A DNA stretch of 64,000 nt from Budorcas taxicolor (Eukaryota; Chordata; Mammalia; Artiodactyla; Bovidae): NCBI RefSeq assembly GCF_023091745.1, contig NC_068930.1:13166262-13230261 (forward strand), written 5' to 3'. Numbering within the stretch: the first letter of the stretch is position 1; each line of letters opens with the position of its first letter. Below are positions 43,563 through 55,809 of the stretch, in pieces. The position numbers and the translations under genes were made by a program. The notes below the pieces were generated by a model. That model saw nothing but the letters and a program-made list of their open reading frames with translations. It did no database searches and was not told the origin of the DNA.

Positions 43563-44014
43563 AAACATAATGTCCAGGGTAGATGAGATATGGAGAGTTG
43601 GGAGAGTATGGGAGTGGGCAGAAATCCTCAGAGATAAAATGTTACCATGAGCACCTAATTCTTTAGGAATTTACAGAAATACTGAGAAGGAAATTGGACA
43701 GGGTGACCTCAGCTAACTTTTAGCTTATACTTATGGCCATTTAAGTAACATTAAACATTATGTGGTTCTAAGATGAGAGCCCTTTTCCATTTTTGTTCAT
43801 TGTCATTTTTTAGCATCCGAAGCAACACTATTTTCGTGTGTTATGGTGACTCTGGTCTAGGCATAAAAGCATACTGCTTAGACTCCACCATCGATTTTCT
43901 ACTGTCATTCAGTGAAACTGCACATCAGTTGAAGAAAACTTTGAGGAGAGGGCAAGTCTACAAATCAGTACTTGAAACTGGAGGTAGGAAGACATGATCC
44001 TGTGATGTAGAGTG
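43563..44014. other. Unassigned sequence
   Basis: No repeat or gene recognised. Confidence 0.35.
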
Positions 44015-44190
44015 AGAACACCCCTGATCTCGAGTTAAAAGACTTGGTTTGGAATCGATGGATCTGTAGAATTTGTGTATAGACACTTGTTTCTCCAAGC
44101 ATGTTTTTCTCCCATGTAAAATGGAATAGCTCTCTCACAGAATTATGGGGAGTAGGCCATTGGTAAATGTGTGTTGTTTATTGACATGCA
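44015..44190 (+). repeat. MIR SINE
   Basis: 'ctcgagttaaaagacttgg', 'ctcccatgtaaaatggaata' and 'ggccattggtaaatgtgtg' match MIR in order. Confidence 0.5.
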
Positions 44191-44693
44191 GGCCAACTTG
44201 ATAAAATTTATCACTCAAGACATTTTGTTTTGATCTTTTAAAGGGAAGGAGAGAACACAAGTGAGGCCAGTGTTGTGGGCATATGACCTGTCCCCTATAC
44301 TCAGAAGTGCCTCAAATTATTTTTAATACCAGCTGTTTTCATCTTAAGAGTCTTTAATGATTTTTGAATGAAGGTCCTTGCATTTTCATCGTGCACTGGG
44401 TCCTGAAAATTATGCCACCAGCTGGAGACAAGCATTATTTTGTAAGTTTCATCTTTTCAAACCCTCTTTCCTGAGCACTGCCTTCATTGCCACAACACAG
44501 CTACCAAAGGTGGCCATTTTGCTCTGTGACCCTCTGCTTTGGTGATGGATTATTGGTTTAGAAGAGGACACCTGCCTCCAGATGGGTCAATCAGAGCCCT
44601 TCCCAGGGGGCAAAAGTGATTGGTCCAAGCGCAGACACTAGAATCAAGCTGGGCCAACCTCTAGCGATCTTGAAGACGGATAACTGACATACT
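44191..44693. other. Unassigned sequence
   Basis: No repeat or gene recognised. Confidence 0.35.
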
Positions 44694-44694
44694 A

Positions 44695-44870
44695 GAATGA
44701 ATCTGCCTGGAGTGCAAGAGACCCAGGTTCGATCCCTGGATTGGGAAGATCCCAGAAGAAGGGAATGGCAACCCACTCCAGTATTCTTGCCTGGAGAATC
44801 CCATGGACAGAGGACTGTGCTACAGACCATGGGGTTGCAGAGTCGGACATGACTGAATGACTAACACACA
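44695..44870 (+). mobile_element. Bov-tA SINE, 5'-truncated
   Basis: It starts in the tRNA head at 'aatctgcctggagtgcaaga', keeps box B ('ggttcgatccc') and most of the body, and ends in a CA-rich tail. Confidence 0.9.
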
Positions 44871-45169
44871 GCCACAGCCACACACAGACTGCGGATGATG
44901 ATATTTTCCACTATTTGGATTAAGAAGAAAGAGAAAGATGATTTCAAGAGAGAATTCAAGAAGCAGGTATGAAGATAGCTGTAGAGGCAAGGACGGGAAA
45001 GAGGGTCTGGTAGCAACCCTGGATCCATCTTTTCTGAGACCCAATTATCTTCCTGCCGTTGGACTCTGCTATTTATTTTTAAAAGGCCCCAACTACTATA
45101 AGGATGAAGAGAAAGTCTTTCGTACTTACTTCCATTTCATCAATTCAATTAAAGGTAGGAACCCTCTTA

Positions 45170-45531
45170 CTGTAGTGTTGGAGAAGACTCTTGAGAGTCC
45201 CTTGGACTGCAAGGAGATCCAACCAGTCCATCCTAAAGGAGATCAGTCCTGGGTGTTCATTGGAAGGACTGATGCTGAAGCTGAAACTCCAATACTTTGG
45301 CCACCTGATGCAAAGAGCTGACTCATTTGAAAAGACCTTGATGTTGGGAAAGATTGAGGGCAGGAGGAGAAGAGGATGGCGGAGGATGAGATGGTTGGAT
45401 GGCATCACCGACTAGATGGACATGGGTTTGGGTGGACTCCGGGAGTTGGTGATGGACAGGCAGGCCTGACGTGCTGCAGTTCATGGGGTTGCAAAGAGTT
45501 GCACATGACTGAGAAACTGAACTGAACTGAA
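45170..45531 (+). mobile_element. BovB LINE 3' end, 5'-truncated
   Basis: Plus-strand BovB from 'gtgttggagaagactcttga' to the (tgaac)n end 'gaaactgaactgaactga'. The frame at 45191-45415 reads the C-terminal VPWTARRSNQSILKEISPG region. It encodes no enzyme core. Confidence 0.95.
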
Positions 45532-45959
45532 CCCTGTTATATTGAGAGAATAATTCTTCACCACCTTGCCTTCTGTGCTTTTTCCTGAAATGACTGTTTT
45601 ACCCGAGGTGTTACCATCTTGATGCCTTGGTGACCCTGTAGACAGATGTGTCCACACTGGTAGCCTATAAGAAGTAAGCCACGGATGTGCTCCTGCTTGC
45701 ATTTCTATGGGTTCTGCTGTCCTTGCTACACATATGTGGCATGACTAACTTGAATCTGACAGGATAACAAATGTTTTTGCAGCAAAGAACACTCAGCTCA
45801 CTCCACCTTTGATCTGAAACTTTACTCACCAAGAACATATGGGAGTTGGCAGAGAAGAAATGGAAAAGCCAAAGCTACCTCAGTGCATTAACAATGGTGT
45901 TATGTATATTTAAAAAATTGTTCTCTCAGTAATAATGCCTATACTAGCACATAAAACCA
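45532..45959. other. Unassigned sequence
   Basis: No repeat or gene recognised. Confidence 0.35.
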
Positions 45960-46130
45960 CTCTTTTAGACAATATGGTCCAGGGGGGAGAGTTTTGGATA
46001 TAATGGATACATTCTTTAGTTTTATGATGTGTTCCTTCCAACCTCTCTCGATCTCAATTGGAGCATTTGCATAATGGAAACCATAATTTCTCCCATCAAA
46101 CCTATAAGATAGTATCAGGATCTATAAACA
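45960..46130 (+). repeat. Probable MIR SINE
   Basis: 'ccaacctctctcgatctcaa', 'ttgcataatggaaaccat' and 'cctataagatag' follow MIR loosely. Confidence 0.4.
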
Positions 46131-46364
46131 GCAGGTTGCAGAAAAAGGCAAGAATATGAAAAATGGAAATGGAGCCTAACCAGCTCACCTATCTTGCTCC
46201 AGAGTCATCTGATAGAGGACTTGGAATGATTTATTTTTTTCCTTCCTCCCCCAGAGAGGTATAGTTATATTTGATGCAATTTCCTGTTCTGTCTCATATT
46301 AGACAATCTAATATACAACTTACAGTTTCCCTAGAAATATATTATGAATAATATGGGGAAAAAA

Positions 46365-46480
46365 AACCACTGATGGCATTTATGTAGTGGGCACTGTACT
46401 GATGGGGCAGTGAGGCTCCCAGAGGAAGGCGCAATCAAATCAGGGTTAGAGCCAAGTAGAAGTGAAAGCGCCTGTGAGAG
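46365..46480 (-). repeat. Probable MIR fragment
   Basis: 'gatggggcagtgaggctccca' and 'aatcagggttagagccaag' match reversed MIR. Confidence 0.5.
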
Positions 46481-46567
46481 GACCACAGGTCAGCTGTCTG
46501 TGGCCTGTTGATTGGGGTGTTCTTTGCTGCTAATGGAAATGCTAACTCAGTTTCCTCAGGATCAGGA

Positions 46568-47175
46568 TTTTTTTTTTTTAATTGGGGGTATGGTTTCTTT
46601 ACAATACCGTGTTAGTTTCTGTTGGACAGTGGAGTGAACCGGCTATATGAATGCATATATCCCCTCCCTCTGGTACCTCCCTCCCACCCCCTCCCCTTCC
46701 CCTGCTCTAGGTCACAGAGCCGAGAGCAGAGACCCCTGTGCTATAAGGCAGGTTCTCAGTAGCTAGCTATTTTCACGATCGCGTATGCTTGTCAATCCCA
46801 ATCTCTCCATTCTCTCCACCCCCTTTCCCCACAGCCCTGCATGCACACGTCTGTCCTCTACATCTGTGTCTCTATTCCTGCCCCGCAAATAAGTTCATCT
46901 CTACCATTTCCTTAGATTCCGCATACATGTACTACATGCTGTTTGTTTTTCTCTTTCTGATTTACTTCATTCACTCTGTAGGAGAGTCTGCAGGTCCATT
47001 CACATCTCTACAAATGACTCAGTTTCATTCCTTTTAATGGCTGAGTAATATTTCATTGTGTATATATACTATATCTTCTTTGCTCATTCATCAGTCAATA
47101 GACACTGAAGTTGCTTCCATATCCTGGCTATTGTAAAATGAACACTGGGGTGCATGTGTCTTTTTGAATTATTAT
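46568..47175 (-). mobile_element. L1 3' end, artiodactyl type, about 600 bases
   Basis: It runs from the T-run through 'gtgctataaggcaggttctc', 'aaataagttcatctctacc' and 'gctgagtaatatttcattgtg' to 'ctggggtgcatgtgtcttt'. Confidence 0.88.
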
Positions 47176-47189
47176 CCATATATTTATTA

Positions 47190-47600
47190 TCTAATATAAT
47201 AAAAAGTCTAGAGGTAAGGTAGTAGCTCTGAGTTTGGCTTAGCAACCCAGAATCATCATGTTGGCTTAGATCAACAGCATCATCAAGAATGGAAGAGTTT
47301 CCATTTTCCTTTTGTTCTACGTAATGATCTTGTTTCCCCGCTGTCACTACAGAGCTGCTGCAGCTCTAAGTGTTAGTTAGCCCTTCTCTCTGAGCAGACG
47401 AGGGACAGAGAGCAAAGGCTTTTCCCAGAGGACCTTGACTTTTCTTGCTTTCATTTCACTTTGGTTAGAATTTCGTCACTCTCATTCCACAGTCAAGATC
47501 TGCCAAGGGAGTAGCGTTTCTATGGTGGATTCATCTCCACAACCGTGGGACCCAGACTCCCCTGAAGAATATAGGTACCCAATACCTGAAGAAAATTGGG
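47190..47600. repeat. Probable ancient interspersed repeat
   Basis: Text such as 'agtctagaggtaaggtag', 'caagaatggaagagtttcc' and 'ggcttttcccagaggacc' resembles an old mammalian repeat, possibly an L1M 3' UTR. I cannot name the family. Its open frames on both strands are short. Confidence 0.3.
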
Positions 47601-48244
47601 GTTTTGTAGTCAAGGAATAGGGGAGGATGGCTGTAGAGAGGAGACTATAGGGACCTTGTGGCAGCAAGATTTGATAAGAAGATACCTGCATTTTGCAAAA
47701 TTTTAAAATGCCGTGACACTATTGAATCCTTTAGATGCCCTGATTTGAGAGGTCAAAATCATTGAAAAATGGCCTTTCTTAAAGTGACATTTTCCTACAT
47801 CTATGCTATATCAAAGAAATCAAATAAAATTCTCAGGACTTAACAAAGAAAATAGGAATTCTGAATAGCAAAAGCCCTCTTTGATTCCAGTTAACCTCCT
47901 GGGTTTTACAAAATTGCATTTGACTTAGCTGTAGAGTCTGGTATGAGATTTATAAATTTGGTTTGGTGGAGTCCACTGCATGGTTCCACTCATTCAATCT
48001 GTGTGTAATTAGTTTGGTTTTATAATCTAGCAGTTCACATCCAGAATACAATTAAAAAAAAAAACTAACACATGAATAAACTTATCTTGAAATTGCATTA
48101 CATTATTTGGAAGCTTCCAAAAGATTCAAAAAAGATTACTAGTCCAAGGAGTAATTTGAGAGCTAAGTCAAATCAGGAAGTACTGTATATTTTTTAATGT
48201 TATATAGGATTTATTGTTTTCATTCTTTTTTTTCTTCTGCATTA
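47601..48244. other. Unassigned AT-rich sequence
   Basis: No repeat or gene recognised. Confidence 0.35.
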
Positions 48245-48310
48245 ATATTTATGTATTTATTTATTGAAGTATAGTTGATTTACAATATTGTGTTAATTTC
48301 TGGTAAGAAG
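48245..48310 (-). mobile_element. Tiny L1 3' end
   Basis: Only 'ttattgaagtatagttgattta' to 'gttaatttctgg' is present, about 60 bases of the L1 end. Confidence 0.75.
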
Positions 48311-48663
48311 TGCTATATTAATGAGAGATGCACCTTAAATATATTTGGTAATGTTGCATAAGGGAAACGACTCTGCTTAACACAGAGTTTTCAGTTTTTC
48401 ACTATCATCACCCTCCTAGCTCACACTTTTCTTAGCTCACTCAGGTCTTCTTTTACCTGCACAATTCCCGTAGACTTCAACTGGGCAATCCCCTCATCAT
48501 GTTGTTGATCAAAGTGACTTTCTAAAATACCAATATGATATTCTTTCCTTGTTTGAAATTTCAGTGATTCCATCTGACTTTAGAAGATCAAGTCCACGAT
48601 CCTTGGTCTGATGACTGAAACCCTTGCCAACTTTGCTTCTATCTTCCTCTACTCCTTCCTGCA

Positions 48664-48668
<5 letters not shown>

Positions 48669-48701
<33 letters not shown>

Positions 48702-48824
48702 AAGTCGCTTCAGTCATGTCCAACTTTGTGTGACCCCATAGATGGCAGCCCACCAGGCTCCCCAGTCCCTTCGATTCTCCAGGCAAGAACACTGGAGTGG
48801 GTTGCCATTTCCTTCTCCAATGCA
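48669..48824 (-). mobile_element. Monomeric BovA with long (GCT)n, TSD
   Basis: The 3' monomer of a BovA2, starting exactly at the dimer linker, with about twelve GCT units at its tail (from 48666). The perfect 13-bp duplication ttcctgcattgct (48656-48668 and 48825-48837) shows insertion as a monomer. Confidence 0.96.
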
Positions 48825-48839
48825 TTCCTGCATTGCTAG

Positions 48840-49535
48840 CTCTGTTAAATTTCAAAAGTATCTCAAAGCTTGCACTCTTCTGTAGACTCTGGGCATGGGG
48901 AATTGTTTGTGGTTCCCCAGTCACTCTGTGTTCTTTTGTGTTTGCCTGTATTTGAGCATTCCAATATTGCTATCTGGCTTATACTTTTCTACCTATTCTG
49001 CCTAATAAGTTATGTTATTTCTCAAAATGCAAATGCTCCCTTTGCAGTGAAGTCTTTCTAGAACTCATCTTTTTCCCACTTCCAACTCCTGGTAGCTTGT
49101 AGTTTATACTCTTGTAACATTGTCTTTGTGCTTCTAGTATAGAATTTGGACCTAGATGTCACAGGCACATTTAACATAAGCTCCAAACTCCACGAAAGAT
49201 GGGGCATCACTTACTCGATCTAAAGCCATAAAAGATATAATTGGTTACCGTGCCTTCAATAGGAAATGAAAAGATAGGAAGAGGTAGCTCTCTGCCACAT
49301 TTTAAAGATATTGTGTAAGTTAAGTCTGACACAGACGTATCTAGATTCAAGCTATGCACTGAGCATCTCTAGTGTGTTTCCACTTATACTATCTCAAAAC
49401 AAATCTATTGAAAGTCATATAGGTTTATGGAGTTTATAAACATTTTAGAAGTTGAATTTGAAAATAAAATGGATAACTCTATATGTAAGTAATGATATTT
49501 AAATAATTTCCACCATCCTCCATTCACTGAAGATT
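48840..49535. other. Unassigned sequence
   Basis: No clear repeat; possibly a very diverged MIR near 49300-49400. No gene. Confidence 0.35.
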
Positions 49536-49536
49536 G

Positions 49537-49674
49537 CATGATGATGATGAATGATGAAGTTGCTCAGTCGTGTCCGACTCTTTGCAACCACATGGACTGT
49601 AGCCCACCAGGCTCCTTGGTCCATGGGATTTTCCAGGCATGAATATTGGAGTGGGTTGCCATTTCCTTCTCCAT
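49537..49674 (-). mobile_element. Monomeric BovA with (GAT)n tail
   Basis: A single reverse BovA unit ('gttgctcagtcgtgtccgac' to 'gccatttccttctccat'), preceded by ATG/GAT triplets at 49539-49557 in place of the usual GCT. Confidence 0.9.
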
Positions 49675-49914
49675 ACGTATGTCAAAAGCAGAAGGTTTTG
49701 AAGGTCTAGATGACTGCATATAGACATTCTTTTTGGACCTTTCTTTGATTCTGTAAATAAGAATGACCAAAAAAGTTAAATGATAAAATGCTTATTATAG
49801 TTTAGGGGGTAATTTAAAGTACCTTTTAATAGGGTATTTCCAATCTTCATATAATTAAAGTACAGTGTGACATCTCCCCCTTTTTTCTCTGAGCTTGCTA
49901 TTGGCAAAACTTAC

Positions 49915-50464
49915 AGTGACTGAAATTAAAAGATGTTTGCTCCTTGGAAGACAAGCTATGACAAACTTAGACAGCATATTAAAAAGCAGAGACATCACTT
50001 TGCCAACAAAAGTCTGTCTAGTCAAAGCCAAAATTTTTCCAGTAGTCATGTATGGATGGGAGAGGTGGACCATAAAGAAAGCTGAGCACCAAAGAATTGT
50101 TCCTTTCAAACTGCGGTGTTGGAGAAGACTCCTGAGAGTCCCTTGGACTGCAAGGAGATCCAACCAGTCTATCCTAAAGGAGATCAGTCCTGAATATTCA
50201 TTGGAAGGACTGACGCTAAGCTGAAGCTCCAATACTTTGGCCACCTGATGCAAAGAGCTGACTCATTGGAAAAGACCCTGATACTGGGAAAGACTGAAGG
50301 CAAGAAGAGAAGGGGGTGGTAGAGGATGAGATGGTTGGATGGCATCACTGACTCGGTAGACATGAGTTTGAGCAAGTGCCGGGGGATAGTGAAGGACAGG
50401 GAAGCTTGGTGTACTGAAGTCCATGGGATCACAAAGAGTCGGACAAGACTTAGTGACTAAACAA
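49915..50464 (+). mobile_element. BovB LINE 3' end, 5'-truncated
   Basis: It runs from 'actgaaattaaaagatg' through 'gcaaggagatccaaccagtc' to 'gacttagtgactaaacaac'. The frame is broken after about 109 codons by base loss around 50213. Confidence 0.95.
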
Positions 50465-50530
50465 CCTGTAGCATAAGGCTTTGCACTCATAATATGAGCT
50501 TAATAAATATTTGCTGAATAAATAAATGAA
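50465..50530 (+). repeat. L2 3' tail
   Basis: 'tatgagcttaataaatatttg' followed by 'ctgaataaataaatgaa' is an L2 end. Confidence 0.5.
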
Positions 50531-51319
50531 ATTCAAAATGTTATTTTCTTATCATTATATTTTGGCATTGACATATATGCAATGCCGATTTTTGTTTTTT
50601 GAATACAGTGAGGCTTACTCTAAAGCAAAACAGACTCCATATGCAGCATCAATGTGGCACCAAGGAAGCCCCTTTTTTTCAGGGTAGGTTCTCAATGTCA
50701 TCTCTATTTGCATTCCCAAGATGTTGCCAGTTGGCAGCGTCAAGTGTTTTGTTCCCGCCCATTTGGCCGAAGTACATGCAAAGGCAGTATAAAATTCGAG
50801 TTCTATTGTTTCACAGTAGGAAAAAACCCAACTCTTCAACACAGAGAAGCCATTTTTTCACCTCACCTCTTCCCTCTTCCTGACTTTTGGATTCTTTCTT
50901 TGTTCTTGGCGTCTTTATCACAGTACAGGTGGTTCTAGCGCCAACCATCCAGTTTGGTCCTTTTCAACAGCACCAGTGGTAAATGATTGTTAATTAAGAT
51001 ACTGATGTATGGCAAACAAGGAGAATGTGGCTCAGAGAAACCATGTCCTTCAAGATCCAACCAGGCTAGATGCAATCTTGGTTCTGTTCTGAAGCATCAG
51101 TGTCACATGAGACATGGAGTGTGCTGGGTCTGTGCAGGGTCCTGGGACTCTGCATTCTCTACAAGCGCCAAGGCTCTGCTCACATGGGTGGTCCTTGGGC
51201 CTCGTAGAAAGGCTGGTCCTGTTAGTTCAAAAAGATAATTGAGCAAATGAAGCACATCTATTTGGCTGTGCCGCAGTTGAGTGATTCTGCCTTATATATA
51301 TGTTTGGTGAAACTGTGCA
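50531..51319. other. Unassigned sequence
   Basis: Two overlapping 94-codon frames (50599-50883, 50654-50938) show no recognisable domain. No repeat assigned. Confidence 0.35.
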
Positions 51320-51760
51320 GCCGCGTACATTTCAGAGCCAGAATGCTGAGTTCGAACTGTAGCTCTATTCCTTACCTGTATGTCCTCCCAGGTACATTAC
51401 CTAGACTCTCTTTTGCCATTAATGCTTCCCTAGTGGCTCAGTCAGTTAAGAATGATTAACTGCAATGCAGGAGACCCAGATTTGATCCCTGGGTTGGAAA
51501 GATCCTCTGGAGAAGGGAATGACTAGCCACTCCAGTCGACTTGCCTGGAGAATTCCATGGATTAGAGGGGACTGGTGGGCTACAGTTCTTGGGGTCACAA
51601 AGAGTTGGACATGACTGAGCAACTAACACACTTGGGATGATAACAGTTACTACCTCTTAGGATCTTGAAAGGATTTAATCTGTAAAGTACTACATGCACT
51701 ACAGGATTTACTACATGTAAAGTACTCTGAACAATGCTTAGCACACCATATATATCATAT
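51320..51760 (+). repeat. MIR SINE split by Bov-tA
   Basis: The first part (51320-51422, 'gagccagaatgctgagttcg') and second part (51634-51760, 'gatgataacagttactacc', 'gtactctgaacaatgctta') join as one MIR. Confidence 0.65.
51424..51632 (+). mobile_element. Bov-tA SINE nested in MIR
   Basis: A complete element from 'gcttccctagtggctcag' to 'ctgagcaactaacac'. A small internal change gives 'taagaatgattaactgcaat' in the tRNA head. Confidence 0.92.
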
Positions 51761-52539
51761 ACATGTTAGCTCTGACCCTGTTGATTCCAAGTTCTTCAAC
51801 ATCAGCCTCCTTTCCCTCTGTCTGGAGGTCACACTGCCTTTTGTCCTACTCCTTCCTATAGAACAAAATGCTCATATCTGTTTAGGAGTGCAGGTGTGAG
51901 TATCTAAAGACATTGATGACTTCTGCTCTCTCAGGGAAATCCTCTCCATTAAAAGAGCCAGAAGACTGCATTATGAATTTATAAATTCACATAAAGTAAA
52001 GACAGAGAGGGAGATCAATCCCAAAAGACTTATTATTAGAATTGGGCTCCAGATGGAGAATTTATGTGATTTGGTGTAAGTTTAAATTTGGAGTTGTTTT
52101 ACTCCAAAGCTTAAAAGAAGAAGGAAAAATGTTGGCCGCAGCTGGTTAAATAAATGTAAGGAAGCTTCTCTATTTCCAAAACTTCAGTGTGGGTAACTAT
52201 GAGATTATTCACAGAATTTGTCAATTTATCTCAACCAGGCTTCTTACTTCTCATTAAATATTAATTTCCTTTTGAATAATGATTTCTAAAAGGCTTTATT
52301 ATGAGACAACTCTTTTGCAGTAGGATGAAGAGAAGAGTTGCAGTGGGCAGAGATAAAAAATGTCATGGGAACAAGAACCTCCACTAAGAAGACACAGGGG
52401 TGGGGTCCAGAGAACACAGATGTGAGGTGCCCTGTGGATTTCAGCAGTATCCCTTTCCCCTTCTCTACACACCCTCTCTTTCCTCCACCTCTTTCTCTTC
52501 CCACCCATCCCTTTTCCTTTATTTTTTACAATCAACATC
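51761..52539. other. Unassigned sequence
   Basis: No repeat or gene recognised. Confidence 0.35.
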
Positions 52540-52840
52540 TTAAAAAATTTTTTTTATTGGAGCATAGTTAATTTACAATGTTGTTTTAGTTTCAAGTATA
52601 CAGCAAAGTGAATTAATTACACATATACATATAACCACTCTTTTTTAGATTCTTTTCCCATATAGGCCATTATAGACTATTGAATACAGTTCTCTGGACA
52701 ATTTTATCTTCTTCCACTTGCCCCCTGCCCCTTGTAGTTTTGTTTTCTACATCTATGAGTCTGTTTCTGCTTTGTAAGTTCATCTGTACCATTTTTTTTG
52801 AGTCTCTATAAAAGTGATATCATATATTTGAGCATCATCT
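52540..52840 (-). mobile_element. L1 3' end, artiodactyl type
   Basis: 'attggagcatagttaattta', 'gtatacagcaaagtgaatta', 'gattcttttcccatatagg' and 'tatgagtctgtttctgctttg' follow L1. Confidence 0.88.
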
Positions 52841-53470
52841 TAAAGTGGTGTAGCCATTCATTTTTTAATCAAATGAGAAAAAAAATGCATAGAAGTTTTG
52901 TAATCAATGTCAATAAGGCCAGAGTAGATGAGCAACTATACTTTAATGAGACATTTCTACATCAGAGGCTCCATTTAATTTTATTTTGTCATTTTATCTT
53001 ACTGCGGCTTAACAGTCTTACCAAAGATTGGTATTTGACATGCAAGATTTAAAAATAACATGCAAAGTAAACAGCTATACATGATCTTTTCAAGGAAATA
53101 GAGGTAATATGATCAGGGCCTAGTGGTCTTAAATTAACTCATTTAAAGACAGGATTCCTAGGTTGGTTATGCATTTCCTTACTTCCAGTGGTGTGATGGT
53201 AAATATTTAACAACTGGCTCCTTGGAAATAAAGCCCTTTTTGTGGTGTTGAATGATTTCCATAATAAGCCAACTATAGCCAATTTTGAGCTACCAGTGAG
53301 CTCCATGGAATGCAGAGTTAAGAAAGACACACATGGGCTCTTAAAAACCTACTCAAGCCAGCTCCTGCACAGCTCTGCTTAGATTCCAGAGAAGGTTAGA
53401 GACATAACAACCATCAGGACTGTCCAGAGAACTGGCCTGTAGGAGAAAGCTCGATGGCTTGTCTATGCAG
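52841..53470. other. Unassigned sequence
   Basis: No repeat or gene recognised. Confidence 0.35.
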
Positions 53471-53480
53471 AGGTGAGCTT

Positions 53481-53689
53481 TGTTGTTGTTTAGGCATTCA
53501 GTTAAATCTGACTCTTTTGCAACCCCATGGTCTATAGCCTGCCGGTCTCCTCTGTCCATGGGATTTCCCAGGCAAGAAGACTGGAGTGCCTTGCCATTTC
53601 CTTCTCCAGGGGATCTTCCTGATCCAGGGATCGAACCTGCACCTCCTGCATTGACATGCAGCTTCTTTACCACTGAGCCACCAGGAAAA
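53481..53689 (-). mobile_element. Bov-tA SINE, with TSD
   Basis: A complete reverse element with gtgagctt on each side (53473-53480 and 53690-53697). Confidence 0.94.
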
Positions 53690-53697
53690 GTGAGCTT

Positions 53698-54039
53698 ACA
53701 GAATTCAAATAGACAAGTTGGATCAACCATGCTTGCTTGCCTAACCTCTCATAATCCAGCCTATAGTCATGGTTATACTAGTTTAAAAAAATGAATTAAT
53801 CAAGTGTTTGGACAATCCCATAAGTGTCAACATAGATGTCAATGGAAACACTTAAAAACTGTGACTTTGAAAGTATAGTCTTCTTTTCTCTTTCTTCTTG
53901 ATAATTTTAGATCATTATCTTACTTAATCTCATTATATGTTTGGAGACTTAGTCTAGAAATTCAAACTCTTAGGTTTCTTCTACTTTGGAAGAATCCAGT
54001 CTATATTTATTTGCCTTGATGTCCTACCATTCCACCTTC
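53698..54039. other. Unassigned sequence
   Basis: No repeat or gene recognised. Confidence 0.35.
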
Positions 54040-54770
54040 AGTAAAAGGAGTGGGCGATACAGTGCCTGTCTTCATGGGATGCACTGAAGTCTGGGAGATG
54101 GTATCAGCACACCCCTCTCAGGATCTGTGTACACACAGACGTAGCACACACAAATGTAAGAGCATGATATGTGTGAAGCATTCAAAAGGAAACCGAGAGT
54201 AACTGAGAGGGCAATGTGTAGTCCTACTGGGGGCAGGGGAGGTTGCCTTGAGTAAGGGATGCTTGCAGTGTGATGTCAAGGGTTACCAGGGGCCACTCAC
54301 TTAAAGGGCTGAAGACGAGGTGGGCTATGAGGTGGGGCAGGCTTCCCTGGTGGCTCAGATGGTAAAGAATCTGCCTGCGATGTTGGAGACGTGGGTTCGA
54401 TCACTGGGTTGGGAAGCGTGGGACGGCGTGGCAATCCACTCCAGTATTCTTGCCTGGAGAATCCCATGGACAGAGGAGCCTGGCAGACTACAGTCCATAG
54501 GGTTGCAAAAGAGTTGGACACGACTAAGTGATAAACACACACACAGACAGGAAGCAGGGGGCAGCTCATACCAGGCCACTAGTAGGGGAAGCACGGTGCA
54601 TTCCAGCTGTTGAAGGGAGGTCAGGCTGGAGCCCAGGACAGGACGAGAGCAGCGGACAGGAGGGCAGCCCCCAGGGGCTGAGTCTGCGGGCTTGGGTCAT
54701 TGGTTGGGGGATGCTGGGGGCAATAGGGTGAATGGTTGCATGAGGTCTCGTCACTCTGGAGAGAGAGAGA
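54040..54770 (-). repeat. Possible L2 fragment around a Bov-tA
   Basis: 'acagtgcctgtcttcatggg' and 'gttgccttgagtaagggatg' before the SINE, and 'gaagggaggtcaggctggag' after it, resemble reversed L2 3' UTR. Divergence is high. Confidence 0.35.
54340..54543 (+). mobile_element. Bov-tA SINE
   Basis: A complete element from 'ggcttccctggtggctcagat' to 'cgactaagtgataaac' with a CA tail. The centre is altered ('gggaagcgtgggacggcg'). Confidence 0.93.
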
Positions 54771-55746
54771 CTTTCAGAGTGTTTTCACGACAGAGTTCAT
54801 GAAATTTGGGGTGCAAGCTGTACTGAACTAAACCTTGAGTGACCCAGAGCCGAGGAGAAAAGACTCTCCCCTTCCGGGCCGTCTACAGAGTGACTGAGAG
54901 ACACAGTAGGGACTAAAGAAGCATCACATCTCAAGCATTTGACAGATTTGGGAACCCCAAGAGGGGGAACCCTGAGAGGGAGGAGCCCCACTTTCTAAAA
55001 GCAAGGTGTGCACTGCAAGGTGGGCTGAGGAGTGGCTTTTCGGCCGCAGAGTGCACATGCGCAGTTGTGAAGCTTACAGAGGACCTCAACACAGCGGCCG
55101 TGAGCGTTCAGTCCACCTCCCTGCACCCAAGGCTGCACCACGGACAGGGACCACTCAGGGGCCGTGCCTCCTGGATTTCTTTTTTGGCCAGCAAGGCTCT
55201 GCCCAGGAATTACTTGGGGAAAGAAGTATTTGCTGTGGGGGGTTAGGGGGAGAAATTCCTGAGGCTTTATATCAAGTAGGCAGGGTTTTCAACTCGAAGT
55301 TAATATTACTTCCTTTGTGTCTAGAGGTTGGTGGGGGCAGGGATTACTTCATTATATAAGATACATATCTATCTACACATGCATAGGCGTATGTGTGCAC
55401 GTGATGACATTTCTTAAATTTAGCCATTTCCCCTCTTCCTTAGTGCGCTCTTTCCCACTTACCTTCCTACCACCACCACCACCAATTCTTTTGTCCAAAG
55501 AACTCAGTTGCCTCAAGGAAAATTACTATTAGTCTAATAGGACTGAAACAAGAAAGGACAAGATTCAGCTTTTAATATCAGACTTTGGATTTTGTTGTAT
55601 CTGCAGCTGTCACTGGAAAAAATAAAAATTCCTTTACATTCTTGTTAATCTATTTGAAGTCAAGCTTGGAAGTGAGCTCACCTATTTCTTCTGGAGAAAT
55701 ACCTCCACTTCCATTGAAAAGGCTGAGCCATGAGGCTTACCATTCC
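54771..55746. other. Unassigned GC-richer sequence
   Basis: It contains CpG-bearing words such as 'ttcggccgcagagtgc' and a 117-codon open frame at 55006-55359 with no motif I recognise. Not dense enough in CpG to call an island by eye. Confidence 0.35.
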
Positions 55747-55754
55747 TCAAGAAG

Positions 55755-55801
55755 AATTCTCCAGGCAAGAGTACTGGAGTGGAGTGCCATTGCCTTCTCC
55801 A
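55755..55801 (-). mobile_element. 47-base BovA micro-insertion, TSD
   Basis: Only the 5' portion of a BovA unit ('ctccaggcaagagtactgg' to 'gccattgccttctcc') is present, without body or tail, yet tcaagaag flanks it on both sides (55747-55754 and 55802-55809). Confidence 0.8.
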
Positions 55802-55809
55802 TCAAGAAG

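Noticed and set aside
48666..48701. (GCT)n as a coding poly-Ala tract
   Set aside because: It is the tail of a BovA SINE bounded by a 13-bp TSD.
50599..50938. Two overlapping 94-codon frames as a small gene
   Set aside because: No recognisable family, no coding-like pattern visible, and overlapping frames on both strands.
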